Source: Aporhodopirellula aestuarii (GTDB lineage Bacteria; Planctomycetota; Planctomycetia; Pirellulales; Pirellulaceae). Taken from it: a stretch of 60,279 nt of DNA. Shown piece by piece: positions 1-9,027 of this stretch (its first letter is position 1; every line of letters begins with the position of its first letter). Under the pieces are notes generated by a model. It was given only the letters and a program-made list of their open reading frames with translations, was not told where the DNA came from and ran no database searches. Made by a program: the position numbers and the translations under genes. The stretch spans positions 1-60,279 of the forward strand of contig NZ_JAMQBK010000006.1 in NCBI RefSeq assembly GCF_023701485.1, read 5' to 3'.

Positions 1-524
1 GCTGCAAACCAGCTACCCAATCACGAACCCTTGCTCAGCTTCGCAGATTGCCCAATGTGGCGCAATCGCCCTGGGTAAGTATACTATGGTGCCGTATACC
101 ACCACACGCTCGCTATAGTTTTCCGATCCCCTACTCATCGAACCGAGAACGCAATGATCAAGGATTGTGGTACGTTCGTTGCGACATTATATTGATAGTT
201 GGCTTGTCCTTACTTTCGAGGTACATGCACTTTTTTGAGCTTTGAGCGATATTCGCCGAACGTCACGCGTTCCTTCGAATCGCAAGGGTTTCGGCGTGGC
301 GGGGTGATCCAAGGTTGAGTGAGTCACGTTGCACGCATGCAGTCCGCAACAACTCGCAGCAATTGAACGTGCTCCACCACGAACACAACCTGTCACAAAC
401 ATAGGGCAATCGCCGATAAAAGGGGGTAGTTTCCTACCGTGGAATCTCTGGTGCTAAACCAAGCAGGAGTCGAGTTGATGCTGGATTGAGCTCGGGGTTC
501 TTTCCGCACTGAGAAAGAAGATCT
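1..524. other. Intergenic stretch left of the insertion sequence
   Basis: I see no convincing gene here. The open frames are 60-70 codons, overlap on opposite strands and lack family motifs. The region may hold the promoter side of a gene outside the window or debris around the insertion sequence. Confidence 0.4.
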
Positions 525-531
525 GATTCTA

Positions 532-1723
532 AGCACGAGAACAGGAGTTATTCGGCGTAATGATGAAGCGACAGCATATAGGTCACTTCACCGAGTTCTG
601 CGAGCTTCGATGTCAAAGTATCCAGCATAGTTTTGAACCGTTCCCAAGCATTTGCGGGCATCAGTTGGTACTTGAGTTTTTTCCACAATCGTTCGATCGC
701 GTTGAGTTCTGGGCTGTAGGGAGGAATGTTGTAGACCAGCAAGCCCCGCTCCGCCCAACGCTCCACCGACGCCCTGAAGGTTTTGCTGGTGTGGCAAGAC
801 GCGTTGTCCAAGATCACCACGGTCGTTTGGTCGATGGTCTCGCAAAAATCGTCGAACACGTCGATGACGGTTTGCGTGTTGACGTAACCCTTGTGAAGGT
901 AGGTCTGGGTTGTACCGTCTTGGTGCTCGAAGCCCATCGCCTGCACCGTCGATCCGTGCGCGCCGGTGACAGGCACATCGGTGCGTTCACCAACCGGAAG
1001 CCACCCATAGGGAACGACTCCCTTGAGGGAGAAGCCAGCTTCGTCGAAATAGACTACGTTCAATCCAAGTTCTTCGAGCAGCTCGGCAAGTTCTGCTTGA
1101 GCGAGTCGAAACGCTCGTTCGTCCCGTTTCTGCCGAAGGCTGCGGCGAAACCGTTTCCAGCTGAGATTGAATCGTTTGGCGTATCGCGACAGGGACTTGC
1201 GGCTGATCGATTTGCCCGTTTTCTCTTTCAGCTTCGCAATCACCTTTGCAGGGTGCGAGGGATACTCTCGGAGAAGATCCTCGAGGATCCGCTGCTCCTG
1301 TTCGACGAGTTTTCGCGGCCCGCCCGGTCTGTCGTCATCGAAAAGGGCGTCGACTCCTCCCTGGTTAAAACGCGAGATCCAGCTGGCTGCGGTGTCGCGA
1401 TCAACACCGAAGATGTCCACCAGTTGACTAACGTTGTAGCCGGCGTCACAGAGGATGATCGCGTGTCCCCGCATTCGCGTGTAATGATTGGGATGTTGTT
1501 TCCAAAGTTCGACAAGACGATCGCGTTGTTGTTCACTTTTGATTTCCGCAAACAGAATTGCAGGCCGTGCCATGATACTCCTCCCGTTGAAGTTAGGAGG
1601 AAACGACGCTGTGGCGGCCGCCTGACCTTCAGGCGAAATGCTAGCAAAACCACGAGAGATTCCCATCGAACCAATGCTGCAATTCGCTTGCCAATTAAAC
1701 ACAATCAATCCTGTTCACGTGCT
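532..1723 (-). mobile_element. IS630-family insertion sequence, apparently intact
   Basis: One transposase frame is bracketed by imperfect terminal inverted repeats. The left arm is AGCACGAGAACAGGA at 532-546. The right arm at 1709-1723 reads AGCACGTGAACAGGA on the minus strand, so 14 of 15 bases match. Each arm is flanked by TA (530-531 and 1724-1725), the target duplication known for IS630/Tc1-mariner elements. GATTC lies outside both TA copies (525-529 and 1726-1730), so the inverted similarity runs slightly further and the exact ends could be a few bases out. Confidence 0.8.
548..1573 (-). CDS. IS630-family DDE transposase
   Basis: Transposase of about 341 residues that cuts and rejoins the element ends. 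The N-terminal third is a helix-turn-helix region (YNVSQLVDIFGVDRDTAASW) followed by a winged-helix-like stretch. The C-terminal catalytic domain shows the three acidic blocks of the family: YFDEAGF, LDNASCHTS and PYSPELNAIERLW. The start is set at the ATG at 1573 (MARPAILF), because GGGAGGAG lies five bases upstream; the frame extends 45 codons further without a better start. There is no frameshift or internal stop, so the enzyme may still be active. A long antisense frame on the plus strand is a coding shadow. Confidence 0.9.
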   Translation of the reverse strand: MARPAILFAEIKSEQQRDRLVELWKQHPNHYTRMRGHAIILCDAGYNVSQLVDIFGVDRDTAASWISRFNQGGVDALFDDDRPGGPRKLVEQEQRILEDLLREYPSHPAKVIAKLKEKTGKSISRKSLSRYAKRFNLSWKRFRRSLRQKRDERAFRLAQAELAELLEELGLNVVYFDEAGFSLKGVVPYGWLPVGERTDVPVTGAHGSTVQAMGFEHQDGTTQTYLHKGYVNTQTVIDVFDDFCETIDQTTVVILDNASCHTSKTFRASVERWAERGLLVYNIPPYSPELNAIERLWKKLKYQLMPANAWERFKTMLDTLTSKLAELGEVTYMLSLHHYAE

Positions 1724-1883
1724 TAGATTCTTTGTCTGACGCTTTGTGCTTGTTTGCCGAGCGAGCGTTTCATTTAGTTCGTCAGTTGGTGTCGAATTGA
1801 GCGTGCAAGATAGATTTGAATGATTGTCGGTGGCGACTACCGCTAGGAAAATTCAATATTCAGTTCGAATTGCGAAGCCATTA

Positions 1884-2975
1884 TTAGGATTTGCCGGAAC
1901 TTGCATTCGGCGGTGATGTCCACGCTTGTGAGGCGACGGCACAATTGGGGAATCGATTGCGATTAATCAACAATAGATCCGCGTCAACCATACTTCGCAC
2001 TATCGAAGCCAAGTCTGACTGCGGTTTCCAGCCGAGCCGCTGCCACGCTTTGCTTGGATCTCCTACCAGCATGTTGACTTCGGCGGGGCGAATAAACCGC
2101 TGATCCACTTCATAGTGGTCTTTCCAGTCAAGCCCGACTGCTTCGAAAGCGGTCTGCAGAAATTCCTGGACACTGTGGTCGACCCCGGTTGCTAGTACGT
2201 AATCATCAGGATTGTTTTGCTGTAAAATTTGCCACATACCTACGACGTACTCTGGTGCATAACCCCAGTCGCGACGAGCGTCGAGGCTGCCCATCTTAAG
2301 TTTGTCTTGCAGGCCGACTGATATTGCGGCGGCGGCCTGGGTGATCTTACGGGTGACAAACGATTCGCCGCGTCGAGGTGACTCATGGTTGTAGCAAATT
2401 GCATTGCAGGCAAAGAGGTCGAAGGATTCGCGGTACAAACACGTCATGCTGGTTGCGAAAGCCTTAGCCACTCCATACGGGGTGACGGGCCGCATCGGAG
2501 TGTGCTCATTTTGTGGTGACGCAGTGGGGCGACCGAAAATTTCACTGCTGCTTATTTGCAAAAACCGCGGTCGCTTGGCTAGATCACGAATAATCTCCAG
2601 CAGCTTCAGTGTTCCCATGGCGGTGAACTCGCACGTCGACTCGGGGATCTCGAAACTTGTGCCAACATGGCTTTGGCCTGCGAGGTGATATATTTCGTCG
2701 GGCTGAATTTTCGTAAGAAGTCGGCGAATGGTGGTAACATCATCAAGGTCCGCATAGTGCAAAAAGAGTCGTTTTCCGTAGACTTCTTTGTCTTGGAATA
2801 TTGGGTCTAACCGAGCCCTCGTCGTCGAACTGTTTCGCCGCACGAGTCCATGGACGACGTAGCCCTTTGACAGCAAAAGCTCACATAAATACGAACCGTC
2901 TTGACCGGTGATACCAGTGATCAAGGCAAGTGGCGGAGGAGCGTTGGAGGAATGCAGTTGAAAGTTGGATGTCAT
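1884..2975 (-). CDS. GDP-mannose 4,6-dehydratase paralogue
   Basis: Extended short-chain dehydrogenase of 363 residues, predicted to convert GDP-mannose to GDP-4-keto-6-deoxymannose or act on a related nucleotide sugar. The NAD(P) motif [10 protein letters not shown] is near residue 20, the active-site stretch is SSSEIFG, and the Tyr/Lys pair lies in PYGVAKAF. The family stretch [17 protein letters not shown] is intact. It is clearly diverged from the neighbour at 3161-4279: the N-terminus is longer, and the region between the two substrate-binding blocks is shorter. It lies 185 bases downstream of that gene on the same strand. Its precise product (rhamnose, fucose or perosamine type) cannot be told from sequence alone. 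Confidence 0.85.
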   Translation of the reverse strand: MTSNFQLHSSNAPPPLALITGITGQDGSYLCELLLSKGYVVHGLVRRNSSTTRARLDPIFQDKEVYGKRLFLHYADLDDVTTIRRLLTKIQPDEIYHLAGQSHVGTSFEIPESTCEFTAMGTLKLLEIIRDLAKRPRFLQISSSEIFGRPTASPQNEHTPMRPVTPYGVAKAFATSMTCLYRESFDLFACNAICYNHESPRRGESFVTRKITQAAAAISVGLQDKLKMGSLDARRDWGYAPEYVVGMWQILQQNNPDDYVLATGVDHSVQEFLQTAFEAVGLDWKDHYEVDQRFIRPAEVNMLVGDPSKAWQRLGWKPQSDLASIVRSMVDADLLLINRNRFPNCAVASQAWTSPPNASSGKS

Positions 2976-3160
2976 AATTGGTAGTTGGCATGGGGGAAAA
3001 GTCGAGTGAAGGCAGAGCCGAAACTGAAGCCACTGGATATTGAGGTTCGTTCACGCTCCGTAACCGCGGGCACTGACCGATCGCCGGAGACGCGAGAATT
3101 CTTAGCAACCACACCACCTCTATGCTGAGGATTTTTATCTGACAACTGGCAGCCTTCCGC

Positions 3161-4279
3161 CTACTCCACGGCGAAGCTGACGCTGTGGCCATGGAGCTTT
3201 AGGAGGGCGTGGCAGCGGGCTTGTTCGAGGTCGTTGGCTACCATCTCGGCGCACATTTCTTCAACGGTGATTTCGCATTCCCAGCCGAGTTTGTCTTTTG
3301 CTTTGGTAGGATCGCCTAGCAGCGTTTCGACTTCGGCGGGGCGGAAGTAGCGAGGGTCGACTCGGACAATCACGTCGCCGACGGAGACTTCAGGAGCCCT
3401 TTCGTGATCGGTGACCCCGGTGACGGTTGCAATTTCGTCGATTCCTTCGCCGCTGAATTCGACTTCTAAACCGGCTTCCGCGGCTGACATTTTCACAAAC
3501 TCACGGACGGTAATTTGTTGGCCGGTTGCGATGACGAAGTCGTCTGCGGTCTCTTGTTGCAGCATCATCCACTGCATACGGACGTAGTCTTTTGCATGTC
3601 CCCAGTCGCGGAGTGCGTCCATGTTGCCGAGGTACAGGCACGGCTCTAGCCCCTGGGCGATGTTCGCCATTCCCCGAGTAATTTTACGCGTGACGAAAGT
3701 CTCGCCGCGGCGCGGCGATTCGTGGTTAAAAAGAATTCCGTTGCACGCATACATCCCATAGGATTCACGATAGTTGACCGTGATCCAATACGCGTACAAC
3801 TTGGCGCACGCATAGGGGGAACGCGGATAAAACGGCGTTGATTCCTTTTGTGGGATCTCTTGGACGAGACCAAACAGCTCGGATGTGGACGCCTGGTAGA
3901 ATCGTGTTTTCTGCTCAAGACCAAGGAAGCGGATGGCTTCGAGAAGTCGAAGCGTTCCGAGGCCGTCGACGTCCGCAGTGTATTCCGGAGACTCGAACGA
4001 GACCGCAACGTGGGATTGCGCACCCAGGTTGTAGACTTCGTCGGGTTGAACCTCTTGGATGATCCGCGTCAGGTTCGAGGTGTCCGTGAGGTCGCCGTAA
4101 TGAAGCTGGAAGCGTTTGCTCCCTGCGTGTGGCGATTGATAGATATGATCAACTCGTTCGGTATTGAACGATGAGGCGCGGCGTTTGATGCCGTGTACTT
4201 CGTAGCCCTTTTCCAAGAGGAACTCAGCGAGGTAAGAGCCATCTTGGCCGGTGATGCCGGTGATGAGTGCACGTTTCAT
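3161..4279 (-). CDS. gmd: GDP-mannose 4,6-dehydratase
   Basis: Enzyme of 372 residues making GDP-4-keto-6-deoxy-D-mannose, the precursor of GDP-fucose, GDP-rhamnose and related sugars. The Rossmann motif [16 protein letters not shown] begins at residue 7. The active-site ASTSELFG and [11 protein letters not shown] (Tyr-x-x-x-Lys) are present, as are [17 protein letters not shown] and [15 protein letters not shown]. Length is normal for the family. The start is the ATG at 4279. The upstream leader carries a perfect 8-bp hairpin at 4331-4350. It is grouped with another Gmd-like gene and surface polysaccharide genes. No GDP-fucose synthase (WcaG type) is visible in the window, so the next step must be encoded elsewhere. 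Confidence 0.93.
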   Translation of the reverse strand: MKRALITGITGQDGSYLAEFLLEKGYEVHGIKRRASSFNTERVDHIYQSPHAGSKRFQLHYGDLTDTSNLTRIIQEVQPDEVYNLGAQSHVAVSFESPEYTADVDGLGTLRLLEAIRFLGLEQKTRFYQASTSELFGLVQEIPQKESTPFYPRSPYACAKLYAYWITVNYRESYGMYACNGILFNHESPRRGETFVTRKITRGMANIAQGLEPCLYLGNMDALRDWGHAKDYVRMQWMMLQQETADDFVIATGQQITVREFVKMSAAEAGLEVEFSGEGIDEIATVTGVTDHERAPEVSVGDVIVRVDPRYFRPAEVETLLGDPTKAKDKLGWECEITVEEMCAEMVANDLEQARCHALLKLHGHSVSFAVE

Positions 4280-4330
4280 TGTCTATCTAAGTCCTAAGAA
4301 AGTTCGGCTTTCGCAATTTTCAGGCGACTT

Positions 4331-4350
4331 CAGGCGACGATTGTCGCCTG
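4331..4350. promoter_or_regulatory. Hairpin in the gmd leader
   Basis: CAGGCGAC (4331-4338) and GTCGCCTG (4343-4350) form a perfect 8-bp stem with a four-base loop. A further direct copy of CAGGCGAC lies at 4321-4328. It sits about 50 bases upstream of the gmd start, so it could act as an operator or leader structure; the role is inferred. Confidence 0.4.
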
Positions 4351-4522
4351 TTGTGAAGCCATCGCTGCGACTGAGGATGAAAAACAATTTGGGAAAATTG
4401 TTCTACAATGCGAAACGCGAAAGTCGACGCTAGCATCCATGCCGGAAATATCGGGGCTCGGTATAGTGATGCGTCTGCCGCCAAAAAAGTTATTTGTTTC
4501 TAGATGTGTGTCACAGCTTAGT

Positions 4523-4550
4523 ACTGGACGGCTTGCGTCGTTCCGCTAAC
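4523..4550 (-). repeat. Partial copy of dispersed palindromic repeat
   Basis: Read on the minus strand this is one arm, AGCGGAACGACGCAAGCCGT plus a few bases, of the palindromic repeat seen complete at 53795-53914 and 60086-60205. Only one arm is recognisable, so no hairpin forms. Confidence 0.6.
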
Positions 4551-4552
4551 AA

Positions 4553-4571
4553 GCAAAAGCCTTGCTTTTGC
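4553..4571 (-). terminator. Possible weak terminator after the sugar transferase gene
   Basis: GCAAAAG and CTTTTGC pair around a five-base loop (7-bp stem). On the minus strand it follows the transferase stop codon by about 115 bases and is followed by TTGTTAG, a poor T-run. It could equally be chance. Confidence 0.3.
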
Positions 4572-4687
4572 AGTTCAAAATGCTTCACAGCGTTGCGTTT
4601 TGGCGCTAGCCACGATTTACCGAAAAACCGGGGCTATCGCCCAAACGGCTAAAATCATCAACCTTCATTCCAAGTTGTGACTTAGTG

Positions 4688-6427
4688 CTAACACGCGCCT
4701 TCTTGGAAGAGAGCCGTTTTGATCGTTCGCCAGAGAATGAAGATGTCGGTTGCGATGGACCAATTGTGAAGATAGAAACGGTCGAAGTCGATCCGCTGTT
4801 TGTAGCTGGTGGAATTTCGCCCGCTCACCTGCCACATGCCGGTGATGCCGGGACGCACCATTTGATACATCTCGAACACATCGGGATGCTCTTGGATGTA
4901 TTCGCGGTCGTAGCTACTGCAGTCGATGATCGGCCTGGGCCCGACCAGGCTCATCTCGCCACGTAGCACGTTGATCAATTGCGGCAATTCATCTAAGCTT
5001 GTTTTGCGAATGATACGGCCGATACCTGTGATCCGTGGGTCGTTTTGAAGCTTGTGTGTCGCATCCCACTCCGCTTTCATTTCAGGGTTGTTGCTCAAGT
5101 ACTCATTCAGTTTGCGATCCGCGTCGCAGCACATGCTTCGAAACTTGAGGGCGTCGAAGGGTTGACGAAATCTGCCAACACGCGACTGGCGATAGAAGAT
5201 TGGGCCGGGGTCTGTGAGTTTGATCGCCAGGCCGATCAGTACCATCACAGGGATCCAGAATGGCATGGCGCCGACAACTAATATTAGGTCCATGGCTCGT
5301 TTTGCAATCATAGCCTGGGGGCTGAGCAGTGTCGTTTGGCAATGCATCTCAACCCGCCCGTCTGCCTCAACGATCCGCACGTTTTCGGTGGGTTGGCTGG
5401 ATAGGTCCATGGGAACCGCAACATGCGGTATGCCATGAAAGCTGGTGAATTGGTTGCTAGACATATCGTGGCAATCGGCAATCGCGATCCGGCACGTGCC
5501 CGATTCGAGCAGTATGTCTTCCAGTTCGCTGATGGGCCCGATGTACATCGGTGCTGATCGCTTTACTCTGGCTCGTACCGCATTGGCCAAGAGCACTTGG
5601 TCGCGTTCCAGTGCAGCATTGTGTTCGAAGTTGTTCGTCCAGTGCGGGTGGGGATCGTATACGATCCCCACTGGCCTTAGCCCATCGCTGCCCATTTTGC
5701 CAAGTCGTTCAAACAAGCGAGCCGCTCTTTCCCCATTCCCGACGACCAGGATAGGCTGCGTCCACCAGGCTTGGGAGGAAAGTAAATACCGGGCAAGCGA
5801 CCGAGACGACGACAGCAAAAACAGAAAAACTATACTGAAAATCAGCCAACAAACCCAAGGGAAGCTGCCCGCAAAGAACATGCCCAATCCCATGCCCACG
5901 CTTACGTAGAGGGCTGTCTGAAGATGTCGTCGGAACTCCGTCGAGTGCGACATTCCACACGCTGGGTATAGGCCATGGAACAACTGGGCGAGCAATGTGA
6001 TCAAGATGGCGACTGGAATAAACCCCGCTTCAATGACTTCACCGACTAAGACGCCAATAGAGGAAGCCGTTATCGCCGACGCACCGGCAGCCGCAGCGTC
6101 AGCAATGATGAGTGGGATCGCAAACCTAGTGTCCAGCCAGAATTGGCGCCGCCCCAGCCTCAACGCCGATGCAGTGCTGATCTTCGACTGATGCTCAGGA
6201 TTCGATCGCGGTACTGAACTCGCATTCGGCCAGTTTAGCGAGGACGAGGTAACGCGTGAGTCAATTCCAGCTTCATAAATCAATGAACTCATCACACTGT
6301 CTTCCTGGTCTGAGGAATTGAGGTCGACTTCAATTTGCCGAGGTCGAAAGTTGAGTGCATGTTCTGCATGATTACCCAGCGGTGGTAAACTCGAGTCAAG
6401 CATTTTGTAGGGGGTGTCCGCGCGCAC
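4688..6427 (-). CDS. Exopolysaccharide polyprenyl-phosphate sugar-1-phosphate transferase
   Basis: Membrane initiating transferase (WbaP/WcaJ type) that links a sugar-1-phosphate to undecaprenyl phosphate, starting polysaccharide repeat units on the cytoplasmic face. The first 90 residues or so are polar. Hydrophobic segments follow at about 103-128, 134-156, 172-190 and 191-210, then a nucleotide-binding-like domain (QPILVVGNGERAARLFERLG). From about residue 375 comes the bacterial sugar transferase domain: KRAMDLI with its membrane stretch, DALKFRSM, DELPQLINVLRGEMSLVGPRP and RPGITGMWQVSGRN. The 579-residue frame begins with GTG. An ATG at 6403 or one at 6292 (GGAAG upstream) may be the true start. 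It sits in the minus-strand surface polysaccharide block. Confidence 0.92.
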   Translation of the reverse strand: MRADTPYKMLDSSLPPLGNHAEHALNFRPRQIEVDLNSSDQEDSVMSSLIYEAGIDSRVTSSSLNWPNASSVPRSNPEHQSKISTASALRLGRRQFWLDTRFAIPLIIADAAAAGASAITASSIGVLVGEVIEAGFIPVAILITLLAQLFHGLYPACGMSHSTEFRRHLQTALYVSVGMGLGMFFAGSFPWVCWLIFSIVFLFLLSSSRSLARYLLSSQAWWTQPILVVGNGERAARLFERLGKMGSDGLRPVGIVYDPHPHWTNNFEHNAALERDQVLLANAVRARVKRSAPMYIGPISELEDILLESGTCRIAIADCHDMSSNQFTSFHGIPHVAVPMDLSSQPTENVRIVEADGRVEMHCQTTLLSPQAMIAKRAMDLILVVGAMPFWIPVMVLIGLAIKLTDPGPIFYRQSRVGRFRQPFDALKFRSMCCDADRKLNEYLSNNPEMKAEWDATHKLQNDPRITGIGRIIRKTSLDELPQLINVLRGEMSLVGPRPIIDCSSYDREYIQEHPDVFEMYQMVRPGITGMWQVSGRNSTSYKQRIDFDRFYLHNWSIATDIFILWRTIKTALFQEGAC

Positions 6428-7144
6428 TTCGTGCCTTTGGGTGGCACTAGCTTCCCCCTGCGAACGAGGGGGTTGCGCGGCTGCTCATTTCGTTCGCCCC
6501 TAGGTTAGCTACGGCTTTGACGCGATCAACCAGCGAAATTTTGAATTCAAAAGTAAAGGCTTTGATCAGCCCATTACGCTGACGAAGAGTGGGATACGAA
6601 CGCCGTTTCTGTCGAAAAAGCGAGGAAATATCCAAATTGCGTAGCTACCGAGGATATGTGTCCTGTTTGATAACACCGCGTGCCAACCACTGCGGTTAGC
6701 AAGACAAGTCCCTGGGGAATGGCGGAGGCACGCCAGCAATGTTCGGCGTTATTTCAGGGCTTCCGGTTGATCGCGGGGGCTGCTGCCCCTCGTGTTGCCA
6801 GGCAAATTTGCTCGTCAAGGTCGTTTGAGACGCGGAAGGCTGGCTACTTCGACTTCAGATTGATGTCAACCATCGGGCGTCTCGATCTCATCGCAACAGC
6901 CACGCCAATTGCGGTGGTTCGTGTTAATGACTCATTCTTGGTTTGTGGTTCTTACCGGGGTTGGCGGCCTTCCACGCGATTCATCGAAAATCGTGACAAA
7001 GCAAGTCGCGTCCGCACTTGGCGTCCTGGCCGGCCATTCGCGGTCGCAAGGTATCCTCGCCTGACTGATGCGTTTTCGCTCGGGGTAATAGTGGCAGGGC
7101 GTACGGCAGTTACTCGGTACGGAGGCGGCAGCAAGGTCGATTGG
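6428..7144. other. Long intergenic region upstream of the sugar transferase
   Basis: No gene could be supported in these 717 bases. A 170-codon plus-strand frame (6680-7192) has no family motif and runs into the O-antigen ligase gene, so I treat it as chance. Two hairpins lie just before the transferase start: GTGCC/GGCAC at 6431-6447 and CCCCCT/AGGGGG at 6454-6472. They would fall in the mRNA leader if transcription starts further up. Confidence 0.4.
6431..6472 (-). promoter_or_regulatory. Tandem hairpins in the sugar transferase leader
   Basis: Two short perfect stems lie within 45 bases upstream of the GTG start at 6427: GGCAC with GTGCC (loop of seven) and a 6-bp run CCCCCT/AGGGGG (loop of seven). 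The nearer one would sit over the ribosome entry region of a GTG start. A role in translation control is inferred only from position. Confidence 0.35.
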
Positions 7145-8551
7145 TTAGCCTGTCACTTGTCCCGTTCGAACGAGTTTTGCTTGCGCGGTTAAGCCTGCGG
7201 CGGCCCCCATTTGGAAGAGAGTCCAGAATGAAAAGTCATACGACCAGAACACGGTTATGATTTCGAGCATTACCGCAAAGAGCATGCCTGCATACGCGAA
7301 GCAAACATGGTTCTGCGATGGATAAAAGTACGTTGATGCAACGGGGCCAAGTCGGAGGCTTAATGCGATTGCCACGAGCAACGAAGCTGTAAATAGGGCA
7401 ATGCCGATCCATCCAAACCGTAGGCCGACATTTATGTAGGAGTTGTCGACGATCCCCAATTGCTTTCGTATTTCGGGGGCCGCGGGGAGTCCCGGAAGGT
7501 TTCGAGGTGGGAAGCCCGTTGAATTCGAGGTGCCGAATCCGAGCGGGCCTCCTTTGATCACAAGAGGGCCGTAGATCTGCACAACAAAAATCCGATGTCG
7601 TGAACTTGTGGTGACGGCAGGAGAACCGTCGCCGTCCACCTGTATAATCCGAGCAGTTTCTTTTCCAGTGCCTTCTGAGTCGAAAAGCCGGATCGCAGCC
7701 TCTGTATTGAGGCTGACTGCGGCGATGCCCAAGATAACTAAGGTCGCAATCGCAATTCTCGCGGCTCGATTTGCGCATGCCCATGCAAACCCAAATGCAA
7801 TGAAAGTGCAGAGTATTGGACCTCTCGATATTGTTGACGCGATGCCAAGGCAAATAACTGCTAGCAGCAAGCACCCAAGTATTTGAAATTTCCGTGTCGC
7901 AGTCGAGCGGAGGCAGAGGTCAATCGCAAACGGAATCGTTGAAAGTAGGACAACGCCTAGAAAAATTGGGTGTCGAACCGGACCGATTGCACGATAAAAC
8001 ATGCCGTAGCGTAGGCTACTGGTGCGGGCAACCTTGTCATCAACCGTGGTGAAGGCAATTTCCCATAGATTGATTGAAGTGAATGCCTCCAAGACAGCGG
8101 CGAGCGAAATGAACACGGCGACGGCCACAAAGATCGGTGACAGTTTGGTGAGCGAACCGGGGTGTAGAAATGCGTAGCGTCCGGCGGCGTAGGGGAGCAT
8201 CCATTGGCCGTAGGCCTGGGCGGCAAAGGTGAGCGGTTGGCCATCGTGGTAGGTGTCCACGGTGATGTGCCAAACCATTAAGGCGGCAACCAAGAAATCC
8301 AGCAAATTGAGGCATCGGAACATCTCACGCCATGAATGCGCGCAATACGCGACCAGCAGAATAATGGCTGTCGCCATTGTGACGTTGATCTCGGTATCGG
8401 CGATGGTGATTTCGAACCAGGTTCCAGCCAGCAAGGACGCAGCCATGCCAGCGCCGAGTGCGTATTGCTTGCCATGCCGGTATCCATACCACGCGGCGAA
8501 ACCGCAGGATACGACCAGCATGATTGCGAAAGAGACTGCTTCGGTGAACAA
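7145..8551 (-). CDS. O-antigen ligase/polymerase-like membrane protein
   Basis: A 468-residue polytopic inner-membrane protein with at least ten hydrophobic segments. It resembles the O-antigen ligase (WaaL) and Wzy polymerase superfamily, which transfers or polymerises lipid-linked glycans at the periplasmic face. Supporting features are the segment with STISRGPILCTFIAFGFA near residue 240, a long polar loop at about 290-375, and the closing stretch DNSYINVGLRFGWIGIALF typical of these enzymes. The frame starts at a TTG (8551). An ATG ten codons in (8521) is an alternative; neither has a clear ribosome binding site. It shares strand and theme with the other polysaccharide genes. Ligase and polymerase cannot be distinguished here. 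Confidence 0.72.
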   Translation of the reverse strand: MFTEAVSFAIMLVVSCGFAAWYGYRHGKQYALGAGMAASLLAGTWFEITIADTEINVTMATAIILLVAYCAHSWREMFRCLNLLDFLVAALMVWHITVDTYHDGQPLTFAAQAYGQWMLPYAAGRYAFLHPGSLTKLSPIFVAVAVFISLAAVLEAFTSINLWEIAFTTVDDKVARTSSLRYGMFYRAIGPVRHPIFLGVVLLSTIPFAIDLCLRSTATRKFQILGCLLLAVICLGIASTISRGPILCTFIAFGFAWACANRAARIAIATLVILGIAAVSLNTEAAIRLFDSEGTGKETARIIQVDGDGSPAVTTSSRHRIFVVQIYGPLVIKGGPLGFGTSNSTGFPPRNLPGLPAAPEIRKQLGIVDNSYINVGLRFGWIGIALFTASLLVAIALSLRLGPVASTYFYPSQNHVCFAYAGMLFAVMLEIITVFWSYDFSFWTLFQMGAAAGLTAQAKLVRTGQVTG

Positions 8552-9027
8552 GAGAGGTCAGGTGTCCATTTGCGGAAAACATGCCAAAAAACGGGCGTAA
8601 GGGATAGCCCGAGTGTAATTGCCGGGTGGCCGGTAGGGAAGTTCGCGAGGGTCAGTGGCAATTGCGAACCGCTCGTTCAATCTAGTCCTTAAACGGCAAG
8701 TGGTTTGTTTGGTTAAGGACGACCACGCTCTGTAAACGCCAGAGTTTGAGGATGATCGCTCAAGCATTCGCGCAAGTCAGGGATCGCGTAAGTGCGAGGG
8801 TAACCGTCATCGAATCACGCGACCGGCGTCCTGTGCCGGTGCGTTCGCGTCAGTCGCAAAGTACTTTTTTGACGAAACGCCGGTGTCTGCCAGTTGAGAG
8901 CACCGGAGTTTCGTGAGAGAAAAGGATTTGAATGAGAGCCGCATGGATGTATTTTATTCTCGCGCGATCGCACATATCGGGGTGATGCGTTTGTAGTATG
9001 CGAGACGCTTCAGTGGGCTGCGGATTG
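8552..9027. other. Intergenic region with a hairpin
   Basis: No gene is seen in these 476 bases. ACGAAAC-G-CCGGTG (8872-8885) pairs with CACCGG-A-GTTTCGT (8901-8914), giving two stacked stems of 7 and 6 bp. It is not followed by a T-run on either strand, so it is not a classical terminator. Confidence 0.4.

Larger units (their letters stand above)
4280..4687. other. Intergenic region between gmd and sugar transferase
   Basis: No gene is seen in these 408 bases. The stretch holds the presumed gmd promoter and leader, a hairpin at 4331-4350, a partial copy of a dispersed repeat at 4523-4550 and a small hairpin at 4553-4571. Confidence 0.5.

Noticed and set aside
560..1726. Long plus-strand frame opposite the transposase
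   Set aside because: It lies entirely over the transposase, which has full IS630 motifs, a good ribosome binding site and terminal repeats; the antisense translation has no recognisable motif.
6680..7192. 170-codon plus-strand frame between two minus-strand genes
   Set aside because: No motif, no ribosome binding site, and it overlaps the end of the O-antigen ligase-like gene; composition resembles translated non-coding DNA.
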